Source of the DNA: Zoroaster sp. YZ-2022
Taxonomy: Eukaryota > Echinodermata > Asteroidea > Forcipulatida > Zoroasteridae
Reading direction: 5' to 3'
DNA length: 64,000 nucleotides
Assembly (NCBI GenBank): GCA_029582265.1
Contig: CM055831.1
Location: 27,070,526-27,134,525 of the forward strand
The position numbers and the translations under genes are program-made. Below, piece after piece: positions 50,012 to 62,771 of this stretch. The notes beneath the pieces were generated by a model. The model saw only the letters and a list, made by a program, of their open reading frames with translations, made no database searches and was not told the DNA's origin. The first letter of the stretch is position 1. Each line of letters begins with the position of its first letter.

Positions 50012-53000
50012 GATTTGTAGCAAGCACATATCCATTCTGCTGGGCGCTCAAGGCGAAACAAAGAAAAACATGAATACAAACAATATACAATGATATCATA
50101 GGGAGAAAATTATGTACATCAGTTGCAAACGCGTCCTGAATCCTTCTGTGTACCACAACATTTGCCACATCGCATTTAAGTAGGTCTCGGTAGATATCTA
50201 AGACGGAAGCGGCATGCAGTGCAACATGTCCAAATGCGTTGTGACTACAGTCTGCTACGACTGCTGTATTTATGTAAAATTAGCCGATCATGGCATTATT
50301 TTGATCGGTTGAAATGATTAACTGACAATATACTTTACCAATAATCCACGAATTGGGTTAAATTAACTTTATTGTCCTAACAGTCTTACATAAGTCTCAC
50401 ACAAGTCTTCCATTCTCTCAAAGAAAATACCTTCAATGTGAAACATCTGTCATTATAGTGGATGCTTGTAAATATTCAAACATTCCTGAGTGCCCAATAC
50501 GAGCGCCTGACGGTGATTGGATGTCACCAGGGTTACGCGAAAACAAACGGTAAAGGTTGACGGTTTACCATTTTAAAGTAAAAAAAGACTATTTTAAAGA
50601 CTATCAAAATCTTACTAGAGATACCAAATGGTAGACCGTGTGCATGTTTCTAATGGGGTTGGGGGAAAGTATATGGTAAAGTGGTAAACCGTTCACTTTA
50701 CAGGGACCAGCCTAGGAGTCCTTTTGAAAATTGCACTGTGCACAACGCATGCCCGGCCCATTGCATTCCGCTGCCTATATATACTGGGGTGCAATTTTAC
50801 AGTGTATTACTATTCGTCGGTGGCAAATCATTTTGACAACTGAGCAGCAGAGACAGGAAGGAAATCGGATAACCGGGCAAGCGAATTCAATCGTGGAAGA
50901 TGCGATACAGGTAAATTAGGTGCCTCTACTGACATTTTTTCTTTCTCATTCCACAGAGTGACTACAGACCATGTTGCATTTCTTATTGCCCTGTGTATGT
51001 GGTTCAAAATGAATTGCTCAACCACAATCTGCACAACATAATGGGATGCGCCTAATAAAGTATACCAAAGCATGCTGTGGTAAGGAGGGGTAGGCTACTG
51101 CCTTGCAAAGGCTGGTACTGAAAATGGTTAATAAAGTAGCTGATTTAGCTACTGTATTCATAGTGCATTGTTTTACGATAATTGTTATTCATTATGTTTT
51201 ACATACTTGACTCATTGAAGTTCAGACAAATATTGCTTGTGTTAACTGCCAACGTTTAGCTTTAATTTGACACCAGAATTATTATGTTAATTTTAGTACG
51301 GGTGGTTTCGTTCAGCTAAAGGAAAACCACTTTTGAGATAAACACATTTTAAAATTGAGCATTTTTGTTGTTTTTCATGGTTTATCAGAGGAATTGCACG
51401 AACAAAAAACTGGGTGAAAGATAAGAGATTAATGCCACCAAGTCCAAACAAAACTGCAAATACAAAATTCAAAACATTTTCACCCCTGTTTTTATTTTAT
51501 CCGTCATAGCGCAAAATCTGCCTGTGCGACTTGTTTATTAGTTGCCTTCACATTAATAGAGCATGCTGTGGTAAGGAGGGCTATGCCTTACAGAAGTGGC
51601 TGGAACTGGAAAGTGTTAATAAATAGCTGATTTAGCTAATGTATTCATAGTGCATTGTTCTGTGATAATTATTATTAATGATATTTACATACTTCACTCA
51701 TTGTTCAGACAAATATTGTTTGTTAACCCCTCAAACCAAAAAAAATAAAAAATAAATGTAGGAAATATGTTTTCATAGTGGCACCATGCGACTATCTTTC
51801 TGAGTTGTAGGTTCTAAAAGAACCGTTTGGTTTCCAACCAAGTTGTTCTTTAAGAACCTACACAACTTGTGAAAGATATTAGTCACATGGTGCCACCGCA
51901 AACTTTATCGTGTCATTCCACTATGCATAGCCTGAAGTGTTATTTATCACTAAATTACTGAGTTAGGTTATTCCTTGCAAAAGAGTGCCAAAAAGGCTTG
52001 GTGACTTAGTCATAATTATGTCTAAATTGTAATACTTTGTGTTTTTGTGCCAAGAAATAAACATCTGCATGAATAAAACGCAAATCACACCACAGTTTTT
52101 GGTTTTATTTACAATTTTTATTGTTTTGACTTCTGTTTTACATTTCCACATTTAGACCTACTCTCACAAAACCATAAACAAGTCATATTTTGTTGAGATT
52201 AAGTTTCTGGTACAGATGGAAAGAGGACAACGTTTAGCTTTAAATTTGACACCAGAATTATTGTTATGTTAATTTCAGTATGGGTGGTTTCATTCAGCTA
52301 AAGGAAAACTTGAGCACTTTTTCTTGTTTTCATGGTTTATCAGAGGAATTGCAGGATTTTACCAATTGACCGATGTTTGTTCTTGTGAAAGATAAGAGAT
52401 TAATGTCACTAAATCCACCCAAAACTGCAAATACTAAATTCACTAAATTTTTACCCCCATTTTATTTCATCCGGTCATAGTACAAAAATCAGCGTAGCGA
52501 CTTTTTTTGTTTTTGTTGAAACAGGTCACATTTATTAGTTACATTAATTAATACTTACATATTTGCATTTTTTCGTTTGTTGAACTGAAATACCTAGCAG
52601 CAGGTCCAAACAAAAGGAAAAACTGTTAATTACCAGTACACCATAATTGACAATCTCTGATCCAGAAACTAAGTAATGAGTCATTTTTTTAAATATTTAA
52701 TATCAAGGGCATTACTGTCATTTTTGGTTACACTGGGCCCAACACCAATTTTCTAAACAAAGTCTATTTTAACAATATACCCAATCCAAAAGAAAGTCCC
52801 TCCCCTTATACTTTTTTGTTCTAATTCACAAACTATTGAGCACTTTTTTTTTTTTTTGGGGGGGGGGCTTTGTTTTTTGGTTGGGTGTATATCAGTTTAG
52901 TATACACCATTTGCAAACATAAAAAAGAACTAGTGAATTATTATGAAATACCTTACTTTACTGTAAGTGAGTAACAGTCTCCAGCATCTTGTGAAATAAC

Positions 53001-56000
53001 GGCACATGCTGGGCTGTGGTCCTCTAGAAAATTGAATTATGTATCATTTTCAACGATTGCGGCCCGGCAATCATTGAAAACCCAACATTTTCAAACACTG
53101 ACCACAAGACTACCAGAACAGCATTTTATTTTGGAGGGGGGGGGGGGGGGGATTTTCAAGAATCTATGAACACAAAACTTTAAAACAGGTCACCGTCACA
53201 ATATTTACTATAATATGAATCCCCTAACCCATCCATGTTCGAAAATTACAGCAAAAGCAAATGGTGTATACTACCTTTTTAAACCGCAAAATGACAACGC
53301 ATTTGGACATGTTGCACATACATAAACACTGTAAGTAGACAAATGAAAAGTGGTCATGAATATTACATTTTAAATAATTCATTCAAGATGCATTATTTGA
53401 CTTAATCACAGACAATGTTTTGTTCATAGTATTTCTTAATATCAATTCATAACAAACAAATTAAACTCATTGACAAATATGGCGGGGGGGCGCGGATGTG
53501 TGTGAATCTATCATCAAATTATTTTGGATTGGTTATAAATTATTTTAATAGTTTCTAGTACTGGTTTGATTTGTTAAAATTCCAATACGTGTCATTCCAG
53601 ATGAACTCAACCAGAGAACCCAAAATTTGAGTTAGTCACCACGGGACCTCTGGGCGAGTTCATATGGAATGACCCATGTACATTCTAACAACTTCAAACC
53701 ATTTGAAAATCTTTGGTTTGAAATCGTCTTATTTGGGATGCTTAATTATTATCCTTATTGGCTATTTTTTATTGGCTAAATTTTATTTGTTTTGACTTCT
53801 GTTTTACATTTCCACATTTGTGACCTACTCTCACAAAACCATAAACAAGTCATATTTTGTTGAAATTAAGTTTCTGGTACAGATGGAAAGAGGACAACGT
53901 TTAGCTTTAAATTTGACACCAGAATTATTGTTATATGTTAATTTCAGTATGGGTGGTTTCATTCAGCTAAAGGAAAACTTGAGCACTCTTTCTTGTTTTC
54001 ATGGTTTATCAGAGGAATTGCAGGATTTTACCAATTGACCAATGTTTGTTCTTGCAAAATAAACAAAATAACACGGTGAAAGATAAGAGATTAATGTCAC
54101 TAAATCCACCCAAAACTGCAAATACTAAATTCACTAAATTTTCACCCCATTTTATTTCATCCGGTCATAGCACAAAAATCAGCATGTGCGACTTGTTTTT
54201 GTTTTCGTTGAAACAGGTCACATTTATTAGTTACATTAATTCATACTACATATTTGCATTTTTTCGTTTGTTGAACTGAAATACCTAGCAGCAGGTCCAA
54301 ACAAAAGGAAAAACTGTTAATTACCAGTACACCATAATTGACAATCTCTGATCCAGAAACTAAGTAATGAGTCATTTTTTAAATATTTAATATCAAGGGC
54401 ATTACCGTCATTTTTGGTTACACTGGGCCCAACACCAATTTTCTAAACAAAGTCTATTTTAACAATATACCCAATCCAAAAGAAAGTCCCTCCCTTATAC
54501 TTTTTGTTATAATTAAAAAACTATTTAGAACTTTTTTTTTTTTGGGGGCTTTGTTTTTGGTTGGGTGTATATCAGTTTAGTATACACCATTTGCAAACAT
54601 AAAAAGAACTAGTGAATTATTATGAAATACCTTACTTGACTGTAAGTGAGTAACAGTCTCCAGCATTGTGAAATAAAGGCACATGCTGTGCTGTGGTCCT
54701 CAAGAAAAAGGGACTTATGTATCATTTTTCAACGATTGCCGGCCGGAAATCATTTGAAAAAACCAACATTTGCAAACACTTACCACAAGACTACCAGAAA
54801 AGCATTTTATTTTGAGGGGGATTTTCAAGAATCTATGAACACAAAACTTTAAAACAGGTCACCGTCACAATATTTACTATAATATGAATCCTCTAACCCA
54901 TCCCTGTTCGAAAAGTACACCAAAATAAAATGGTGTATACTACCTTTTAAACCGCAAAATGACAACGCATTTGGACATGTTGCACATACATAAACACTGT
55001 AAGTAGACAAATGAAAAGTGGTCATGAATATTACATTTTAAATAATTCATTCAAGATGCATTATTTGACTTAATCACAGACAATGTTTTGTTCATAGTAT
55101 TTCTTAATATCAATTCATAACAAACAAATTAAACTCATTGACAAATATGTGGCGGGGCGCATGTGTAAATCTATCATCAAATTGTTTTGGATTGGTTATA
55201 AATTATTTTAATAGGTTCTAGTACTGGTTTGATTTGTTAAAATTCAATACGTGTCATTCGACATGAACTCAACCAGAGAACCCAACATTTGAGTTAGTCA
55301 CCACGGGACCTCTGGGCGAGTTCATATGGAATGACCCATGTACAATTGTAACAACTTCATACCATTTGAAAATCTTTGGTTTGAAATCGTCTTATTTGGG
55401 ATGTTTAATTATTATCCTTATTGGCTATTTTCACTAGGGTATAATGAGACATCGGCTGTTTCAGTAATCGGCAGAAATGGACCTTGTTTTCCTTAAGATT
55501 TTGTTTAGTAACTTTTCAAGTACACAATATGTTAATGGCAGAGCAGAATCAACTCGGAGTATGCAATTGTATCAGTTTGTGACCAGTAGCAACTCACAAG
55601 AATTACTACTACTACTTTGGTCATGAGGGTAGTAATTTTAATTTAACAATAGTCATTTATAAAATGCAATGATTGCATTGTAGTGCCTCATTTAAATCAT
55701 CTTCATTAATATTATCCAGTATGAAATGTGCAAAGCAAAAGGGACATGCAGGTATATCCTTTTGTTATTCTTTTGAAATTTGATATGAAAATGCAAATGT
55801 GTTCCACCTAACAGACATCATCTCAATCTTGTGTTCATCTACAGAGCCACCACTAATGTAAACCAAGGGCTGCTTTCCACTGCAAAATGTGGAGCGTCCT
55901 TATCAAAAGTTAGATCTCTTGCATAATGACTTGGGTGCTGATATGGACTGTTTGCCCTTCTAATAAAAGCAGCATATCATTCCAAGGCAATACTTGTGCA

Positions 56001-56795
56001 GTACAACAAAATCGTTAAGAAACACAAGCTCACTTATTTCTGCTCCAACCCAGGCAAATGTACCTGTCACTGGATTGGTGAAGGTTTTGAATAATGTTAT
56101 TTAATGAATTCAATCGAAAAGTTTTGCCACAATTTGCTGGCCCGGTTATCTTATGTTTCTGTATTTCCTCTCCCATATGCCGTATACAAATGTACTTACC
56201 GTATCTCAATTTTATTTTGAATCAATATTTCTCGAGCACAGTACAGCTACTCCATTGCAATTACAGCCAGACTGGGCAGCTTGGTGAAGGAGTTCAATTC
56301 ACGTGAGAGTAGCCCGTGTAGCTCCCATGCATTCTGTGAAAACATAATTTGAGACAGTCCGTATTATAAATATGACTGATTGGATTATATTTTGACACTT
56401 GGTAGTCAGGGAATGGAAGGGAAGTGGGTAAGGTCTTCCCAAAAGTTAAAGTACAAACAAAACAGGGACAATAGAGGGTCTACGACTGCAGGTATCTACA
56501 AAGCCGAGTGAGTGGGTGGGTAAAACAACAATGCATTTCTTTGGCCGTGCACGGACAAGGGAGAATATACAATGAATTGCAATCACGTGACAGTGCACAA
56601 ATTATGTACAAGCCATGTTTTGCACAATAGAAAGAGTGCTTAAAAACTTCCTTGTACTAATTCCAGCTTAGGAACTCAACTATAAATAATGGGACAGAAA
56701 CTTGTGCAAACTGTATGGAACAACCACATTCGGAAACTATTTTTCTGCCACTTTTCTCGTCATATCTAACCTATATTACCATCAATCATTGTAAA
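49280..56795 (+). repeat. 7.6-kb giant tandem unit R3 (no insertion)
   Basis: Complete copy of 7516 bp. SINE-like tail 49981-50055, empty TTAA 51553-51556, hairpin 51778-51895, sub-repeat B 52112-53776, sub-repeat A 53777-55431. Sub-repeat B lacks about 29 bp after 52385 that other copies have (the stretch between TTCTTG and TGAAAGATAAGAG). A run of substitutions lies at about 54507-54925. Confidence 0.95.
51778..51895. repeat. 122-bp hairpin, R3 copy
   Basis: Terminal arms are intact. Both nested palindromes are shortened by one base (GTTCTAAAAGAAC and GTTCTTTAAGAAC). Confidence 0.8.
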
Positions 56796-57491
56796 TGCGA
56801 GTACAAAATGTGATTTCAGCAGAGATAAATTCAATATGGTGTGTACATTTGACAATGATTTCTGAGACCCTCGTAGACTTTGCACACAGTTCAATAGTGG
56901 CGGCACACTGCCGATTTTGTATCAACATTTGTTAGTTTTAAACGCAACAGCATTAAACTTACAGTTGGTGAAACTATATCGTGCTTCGGAGTCCATGTGC
57001 TTAGAAAAGCAAAAGCAAAACCACTCAATAGATGTAAACTAGGCCTCATATCATGCATAATTAGTACCATCTTATGAACCAGCGTCACTGCAGACGTCTC
57101 GTTTGTTTACATGTGAAGCGCCCTTTCGTTATCAACGGATGCATGAAAACTTTTTAAAAAGGTGCGCATTGTCGTTTTTATTTCATTGGACACTGAAGGT
57201 TTCACTGAACTGGCGAAGAGTCCACATAAAAGTGTTTCCAAGTCCAAAATAGATTATGTATAAAGTACAAATATCACATTTGTACATTACGAACCTAAAT
57301 ATGCAATGATAATTATACAATAATTATGCATTATAACGTACCTGTATCACTTTTTGGCCCCTATTTCATAATGAATCGAGCAAGGTCAGTACGCCCTTCC
57401 GACTTCTGTAGATAAGCAGAGTAAATAATAGTATCAAATGATAATAATAATATAAAATAATAATATAATATAGAACAATAACAATAATATC

Positions 57492-57525
<34 letters not shown>

Positions 57526-59328
57526 GATTTGTAGCGCGCATATCCACCTGCTGGGCTCAAGGCGCGGAAACAAAGAAAAACATGAATACAAACAATATAC
57601 AATGATATCATAGGGAGAAAATTATGTACATCAGTTGCAAACGCGTCCTGAATCCCTTCTGTGTACCACAACATTTGCCACATCGTACGAAGTAGGTCTC
57701 GGTAGATATCTAAGACGGAAGCGGCATGCAGTGCAACATGTCCAAATGCGTTGTGACTACAGTCTGCTACGACTGCTGTATTTATGTGTAAAATTAGCCG
57801 ATCATGGCATTATTTTGATCGGTTGAAATGATTAACTGACAATATACTTTACCAATAATCCACGAATTGGGTTATTAACTTTATTGTCCTAACAGTCTTA
57901 CATAAGTCTCACACAAGTCTTCCATTCTCTCAAAGAAAAACCTTCAATGTGAAACATCTGTCATTATAGTGGATGCTTGTAAATATTCAAACATTCCTGA
58001 GTGCCCAATACGAGCGCCTGACGGTGATTGGATGTCACCAGGGTTACGCGAAACAAACGGTAAAGGTTGACGGTTTACCATTTTAAAGTAAAAAGACTAT
58101 TTTAAAGACTATCAAAATCTTACTAGAGATACCAAATGGTAGACCGTGTGCATGTTTCTAATGGGGTTGGGAAAGTATATGGTAAAGTGGTAAACCGTTC
58201 ACTTTACAGGGACCAGCCTAGGAGTCCCTTTTGAAAATTGCACGTGTGCACAACGCATGCCCGGCCCATTGCATTCCGCTGCCTATATATACTGGGGTGC
58301 AATTTTACAGTGTATTACTATTCGTCGGTGGCAAATCATTTTGACAACTGAGCAGCAGAGACAGGAAGGGAAATCGGATAACCGGGGCAAGCGAATTCGA
58401 ATCGTGGAAGATGCGATACAGGTAAATTAGGTGCCTCTCTACTGACATTTTTTCTTTCTCATTCCACAGAGTGACTACAGACCATGTTGCATTTCTTATT
58501 GCCCTGTGTATGTGGTTCAAAATGAATTGCTCAACCACAATCTGCACAACATAATGGGATGCGCTAATAAAGTATACCAAAGCATGCTGTGGTAAGGAGG
58601 GGGTAGGCTACTGCCTTGCAAAGGCTGGTACTGAAAATGGTTAATAAAGTAGCTGATTTAGCTACTGTATTCATAGTGCATTGTTTTACGATAATTGTTA
58701 TTCATTATGTTTTACATACTTGACTCATTGAAGTTCAGACAAATATTGCTTGTGTTAACTGCCAACGTTTAGCTTTAATTTGACACCAGAATTATTATGT
58801 TAATTTTAGTACGGGTGGTTTCGTTCAGCTAAAGGAAAACCACTTTTGAGATAAACACATTTTAAAATTGAGCATTTTTTGTTGTTTTTCATGGTTTATC
58901 AGAGGAATTGCACGAAAAAAAAACTGGGTGAAAGATAAGAGATTAATGCCACCAAGTCCAAACAAAACTGCAAATACAAAATTCAAAACATTTTCACCCC
59001 CGTTTTTATTTTATCCGGTCATAGCGCAAAATCTGCCTGTGCGACTTGTTTATTAGTTGCCTTCACATTAACCCTTTCGATCCCACGGGCTCTAAAAAGA
59101 GCCTTTGTTGTGATACGCTTCCTTCCCGTGGGCTCTAAAAGGTGCCGTGAATCGGCATGCCCTTGACGACCACGGCGACTTAAATCACCACCTGAAAATG
59201 CTTGAGTGGTTTTGGGGTTGGCGCCCTCTATTGACAGGAATGCAGTGTATAAAAGTTTATGAAAAGAAAAGTGCGTCACTTTGCGGTTTTTGTATGGTGC
59301 TAGCGTCCAGTTGAATTTAGTTGCAATC

Positions 59329-61677
59329 ATGATGGAAACGGACATAAATGATGGCATTTTGGCTGAGATTTTGGCAGACAGTGGCTCAGAATCAGATGAC
59401 GAAGTAATGGATGACGACGACGACGACGTTGAACTTGAAGAGGTAGGCCAAAATCACAGTAAAATGAATAACTAATATTAATAACAGTTAACGTTACTCT
59501 TCCTGGCCCAATGGCAATGCAAATTAACGTAATTCACTTATTTTCCTAGGCTATAGCGTAAATAGCGTTAGAACTGTTGGAGTTGAGTAATGTAAATTTA
59601 GAAAATGGATCCCTTTTAATAGGATTGACCAAATCCCACCCCTGGACTGGGTCAAAAACGTCAAGTGAAAATGTACAATTATTAGTAGTTTGTTGGGGTA
59701 ATATTTGTATTCATTGAAACAGCAAGTTGATGTATAGATATAGCATAGAAATTTTAACATTTACCCATAGCCGGTCGTGCTGTTTAGCGTTAACAGGCTG
59801 AAAATGCACTCTTAGTCTGAAGCTTCCAAAAGAATAGCCTTGTATTCGAAAGGCCCTCATAAGTCGTATTATGCAAGAAGTTGGGGGAATTCACATTCAC
59901 AATCCCACATTAAAACGAACATTTATCGATAACGAGTTTTGGAGAGTGGATGGAATCTGCCATATTTTTTTTCAGCACAATATTCATTTTGCATGACCCC
60001 TGTGGCCTGTGTGCACATGCAGCAAAGTAGCATTGAGATATTGTATTTACAAATGTATGATCGAGATTAATCCTCCTTTGTTTTTCTGTTGCAGCCGACC
60101 TACCAAGGTGATAGCCGACCGAGATCAAGGAGGACGACAGGAAAGTTAGATTTCCGATCTGGTTGGGAACGACGAGACCATTACGAGTGTGGGACTGTGC
60201 AGTTCACTGGAAATTCTGGCCCCACCGGCGACTTTGCCACACTGTCGGCAGTAGAGATCTTCAAGCTTGTATTTTGTCAACTTGTGTGGAATATGCTCGT
60301 CGACGAGACTAATCGCTATGCGCAGCAAACAATAGAATCAATTCCTGATGAACAATTATCCTGGCACCCAACCAACATTCCAGAAATGATGGCATTTGTG
60401 GCACTTCTCATTGCTATGGGCATAAACAAATCCTCTCAATACAAGATGTACTGGTCGACATCTGAAATTCTTCACATCCCATTCTATCCGTCGATCATGT
60501 CCCGTAATCGGTTCAGTTCAATTCTTCGGTTCCTCCACATCTCAAATAACCAAATTCCTCGTAGAAACCTTGGCTAAACGGGACAAACTTTCCAAAGTTC
60601 GCCCTTGATAGAAGTCCTCGTCCAGAAGTTTCTCAACCTGTATAACCCTGCGCAGAATCTGTCTCCAGACGAGAGTATGTTGAAATTAAGGACGCTTTGA
60701 GTTTTGTTCAGTACATGCCTAACAAACCTATCAAACGGGGTATTAAAGCCTTCTCCTGAACGAGTCCAAAACAGGATACACGTGTGCTTGGAAACTGTAC
60801 ACAGGAGCCGACGACACCCAAACTGTTTGTGATGCAGACGAGATTTCAATTCATCAGACTGCCATCCACCAAACCCAACAGTTGCAGGAAAGTCGTCATT
60901 GATCTGGTCCATGGACTTGAGAATAAGGGACACGTAATATATTGTGATAATTACTATACTAGCCCAGCTCTTGTAGCTAAACTTGCATAAACTAGATTCG
61001 GATGTTGGAACTGTTCGTTACACTACACAGGAATACCCCAGGCCGCAAAACCCAAAAACCATAAAATGAAGAAAGGAGATGACCCATTTTTTTGGTGAAA
61101 GGTGGCAATTGTGTATCGTTTGGCAAGACAAAAAATCTGTAACACTTTTTAACTAATGTAGGCAACACTGATTTGTCCAAAAGCAAATTCGGTGTAATAA
61201 AAGCACAAGTGGATTTTGTGATGTTATGAAGCCCAATTGTATTGAAGATTACAACAAAAACATGGGTGGAACTGATCTTGCCAACCAATGTTTTCAGTAC
61301 TACAATCATACACACAGAAGCTTGAAATGGTGGAAAAGAGTTTTTTCCATATGCTGAATATCTGTATTGTCAATAGCAGAGTAATATTCACCAGCATAGC
61401 AGGGAACAAAATGTCAGTAATCTTGATTTTCGTATAGGGATTGTACAGGGCTTGCTGTTGGGTTGGGAACGAACTAACAAGTCAATTGAGATACCATATT
61501 CCTATTGAGTTGACAGGGCAACAGCACTATCCTGGCAAAACCCCAATGGAAAGAACGCGACTGCATTGTTTGCAGTAACGAAAATTAGGCAGGCGAAAAC
61601 AAACAAAGATTATCTGTAAACAATGTGCACACCCTATTTGAATAGTTCCTTGCTTTGAGAAATACCACAACACTTGA
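59329..61677 (+). pseudogene. piggyBac transposase relic, copy 2 (two exons, frameshifted)
   Basis: Exon 1 runs from 59329 to 59442, with the intron 59443-60094 (GT...GTTGCAG, phase 0, 652 bp) and exon 2 from 60095. Unlike copy 1, the first part of exon 2 is open for 161 codons (LDFRSGWERRDHYECGTVQF onward), so the break near 41700 is specific to copy 1. It is broken instead by an inserted base near 60567 (AGAAACCTTGG versus AGAGCCTTGG), where copy 1 is open. Catalytic aspartate codons are at 60668-60670, 60945-60947 and 61274-61276. In the Cys-rich tail, substitutions near 61637-61643 replace Met-Cys codons and a base is missing near 61579, so this end is more decayed than in copy 1. Confidence 0.92.
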
Positions 61678-61736
61678 TTGTAAATCTATATTATTTGCTT
61701 CTCTCTGCTCAATGTTGGGAATGGTCAGACAAGCCG

Positions 61737-62230
61737 CAGATTACAGTCCAAACCAACATTGAATTGGGGGGGGGGGGGGTTAGCATGGATTGTGATGTAT
61801 TTACACTGAATACAAGTAAATGGTTCATTTCAAGTAGATAACCAAAAAAATCCCCAAAATCTCATCCAAGTTGTTTTTCACATGGAAAAAAATCTTATAC
61901 CTGTACCGTATTTGCATGAAATCACCCATTTGTATTACTTTTACTTTAGTGTAAATACTGATCCAAATATTTAATTGTTTTGCTTTTACACTTACAAAAT
62001 CTGCAGATTAGTCCAAACCAACATTGAATTGGGGGGTGTTAGCATGGATTGTGATGTATTTACACTGAATACAAGTAAATGGTTCATTTCAAGTAGATAA
62101 CCAAAACAATCCCCAAAATCTCATCCAAGTTGTTTTTCACATGGAAAAAATCTTATACCTGTACCGTATTTGCATGAAATATCACCCATTTGTATTACTT
62201 TACTTTAGTGTAAATACTGATCCAAATATT
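61737..62230 (+). repeat. Tandem duplication in piggyBac 3' region, copy 2
   Basis: The same duplication as in copy 1: first copy 61737-62003, second from 62004 to about 62230. G-run lengths differ from those in copy 1, in line with homopolymer instability or sequencing error. Confidence 0.88.
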
Positions 62231-62655
62231 TAGCTTTGCACAATGTTTTCTCTCTCTTTGTATACTCATTTTACATACAAATGAGAAAGTTAAAACAATG
62301 TCTATTCCTGCCGTGTGAGGGCGCACTTCAATGAAATTGTGAAAAATCCACTGGTGCTGAAGTGACATTGGGCTCCTAATTACTGTGGTAAAGAAGGGTA
62401 ATCTGCCATAACTGGCTGGTACAATGAAAGGGTTAATAGAGCATGCTGTGGTAAGGAGGGCTATGCCTTACAGAAGTGGCTGGAACTGGAAAGTGTTAAT
62501 AAACAGCTGATTTAGCTAATGTATTCATAGTGCATTGTTCTCTGTGATAATTATTATTAATGATATTTACATACTTCACTCATTGTTCAGACAAATATTG
62601 TTTGTTAACCCCTCAAAACCAAAAAAATAAAAATAAATGTAGGAAATATAGTTAT

Positions 62656-62771
62656 AGTGCATTCATGACTATCTTTTGAGTTGTAGGTTCTTAAAAGAAC
62701 CGTTTATTTCAAACCAAGTTGTTCTTTAAGAACCCACACAACTTAGAAAGATATTAGTCACATGGTGCCAC
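62656..62771. repeat. 122-bp hairpin, R4 copy, left arm degraded
   Basis: The left arm has lost most of GTGGCACCATG (it reads GTGCATTCATGACTA) while the right end CATGGTGCCAC is intact. Inner palindromes remain recognisable with changes. Confidence 0.6.

Larger units (their letters stand above)
59072..62432 (+). mobile_element. Full-length piggyBac-superfamily transposon, copy 2
   Basis: A 3361-bp element between TTAA at 59068-59071 and 62433-62436, at the same position of the giant unit as copy 1 and in the same orientation. It is nearly identical to copy 1; differences are mainly one-base run-length changes plus a few substitutions (for example GCCGTGAATCGGC where copy 1 has GCCGGGAATCGGC). 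The shared site and shared defects mean it is a duplicate made with the surrounding unit, not a separate insertion. Confidence 0.95.

Noticed and set aside
59019..59357. 112-codon minus-strand ORF over piggyBac left end
   Set aside because: It spans the unit/transposon junction and is antisense to the transposase promoter and exon; not conserved in the sister copy.
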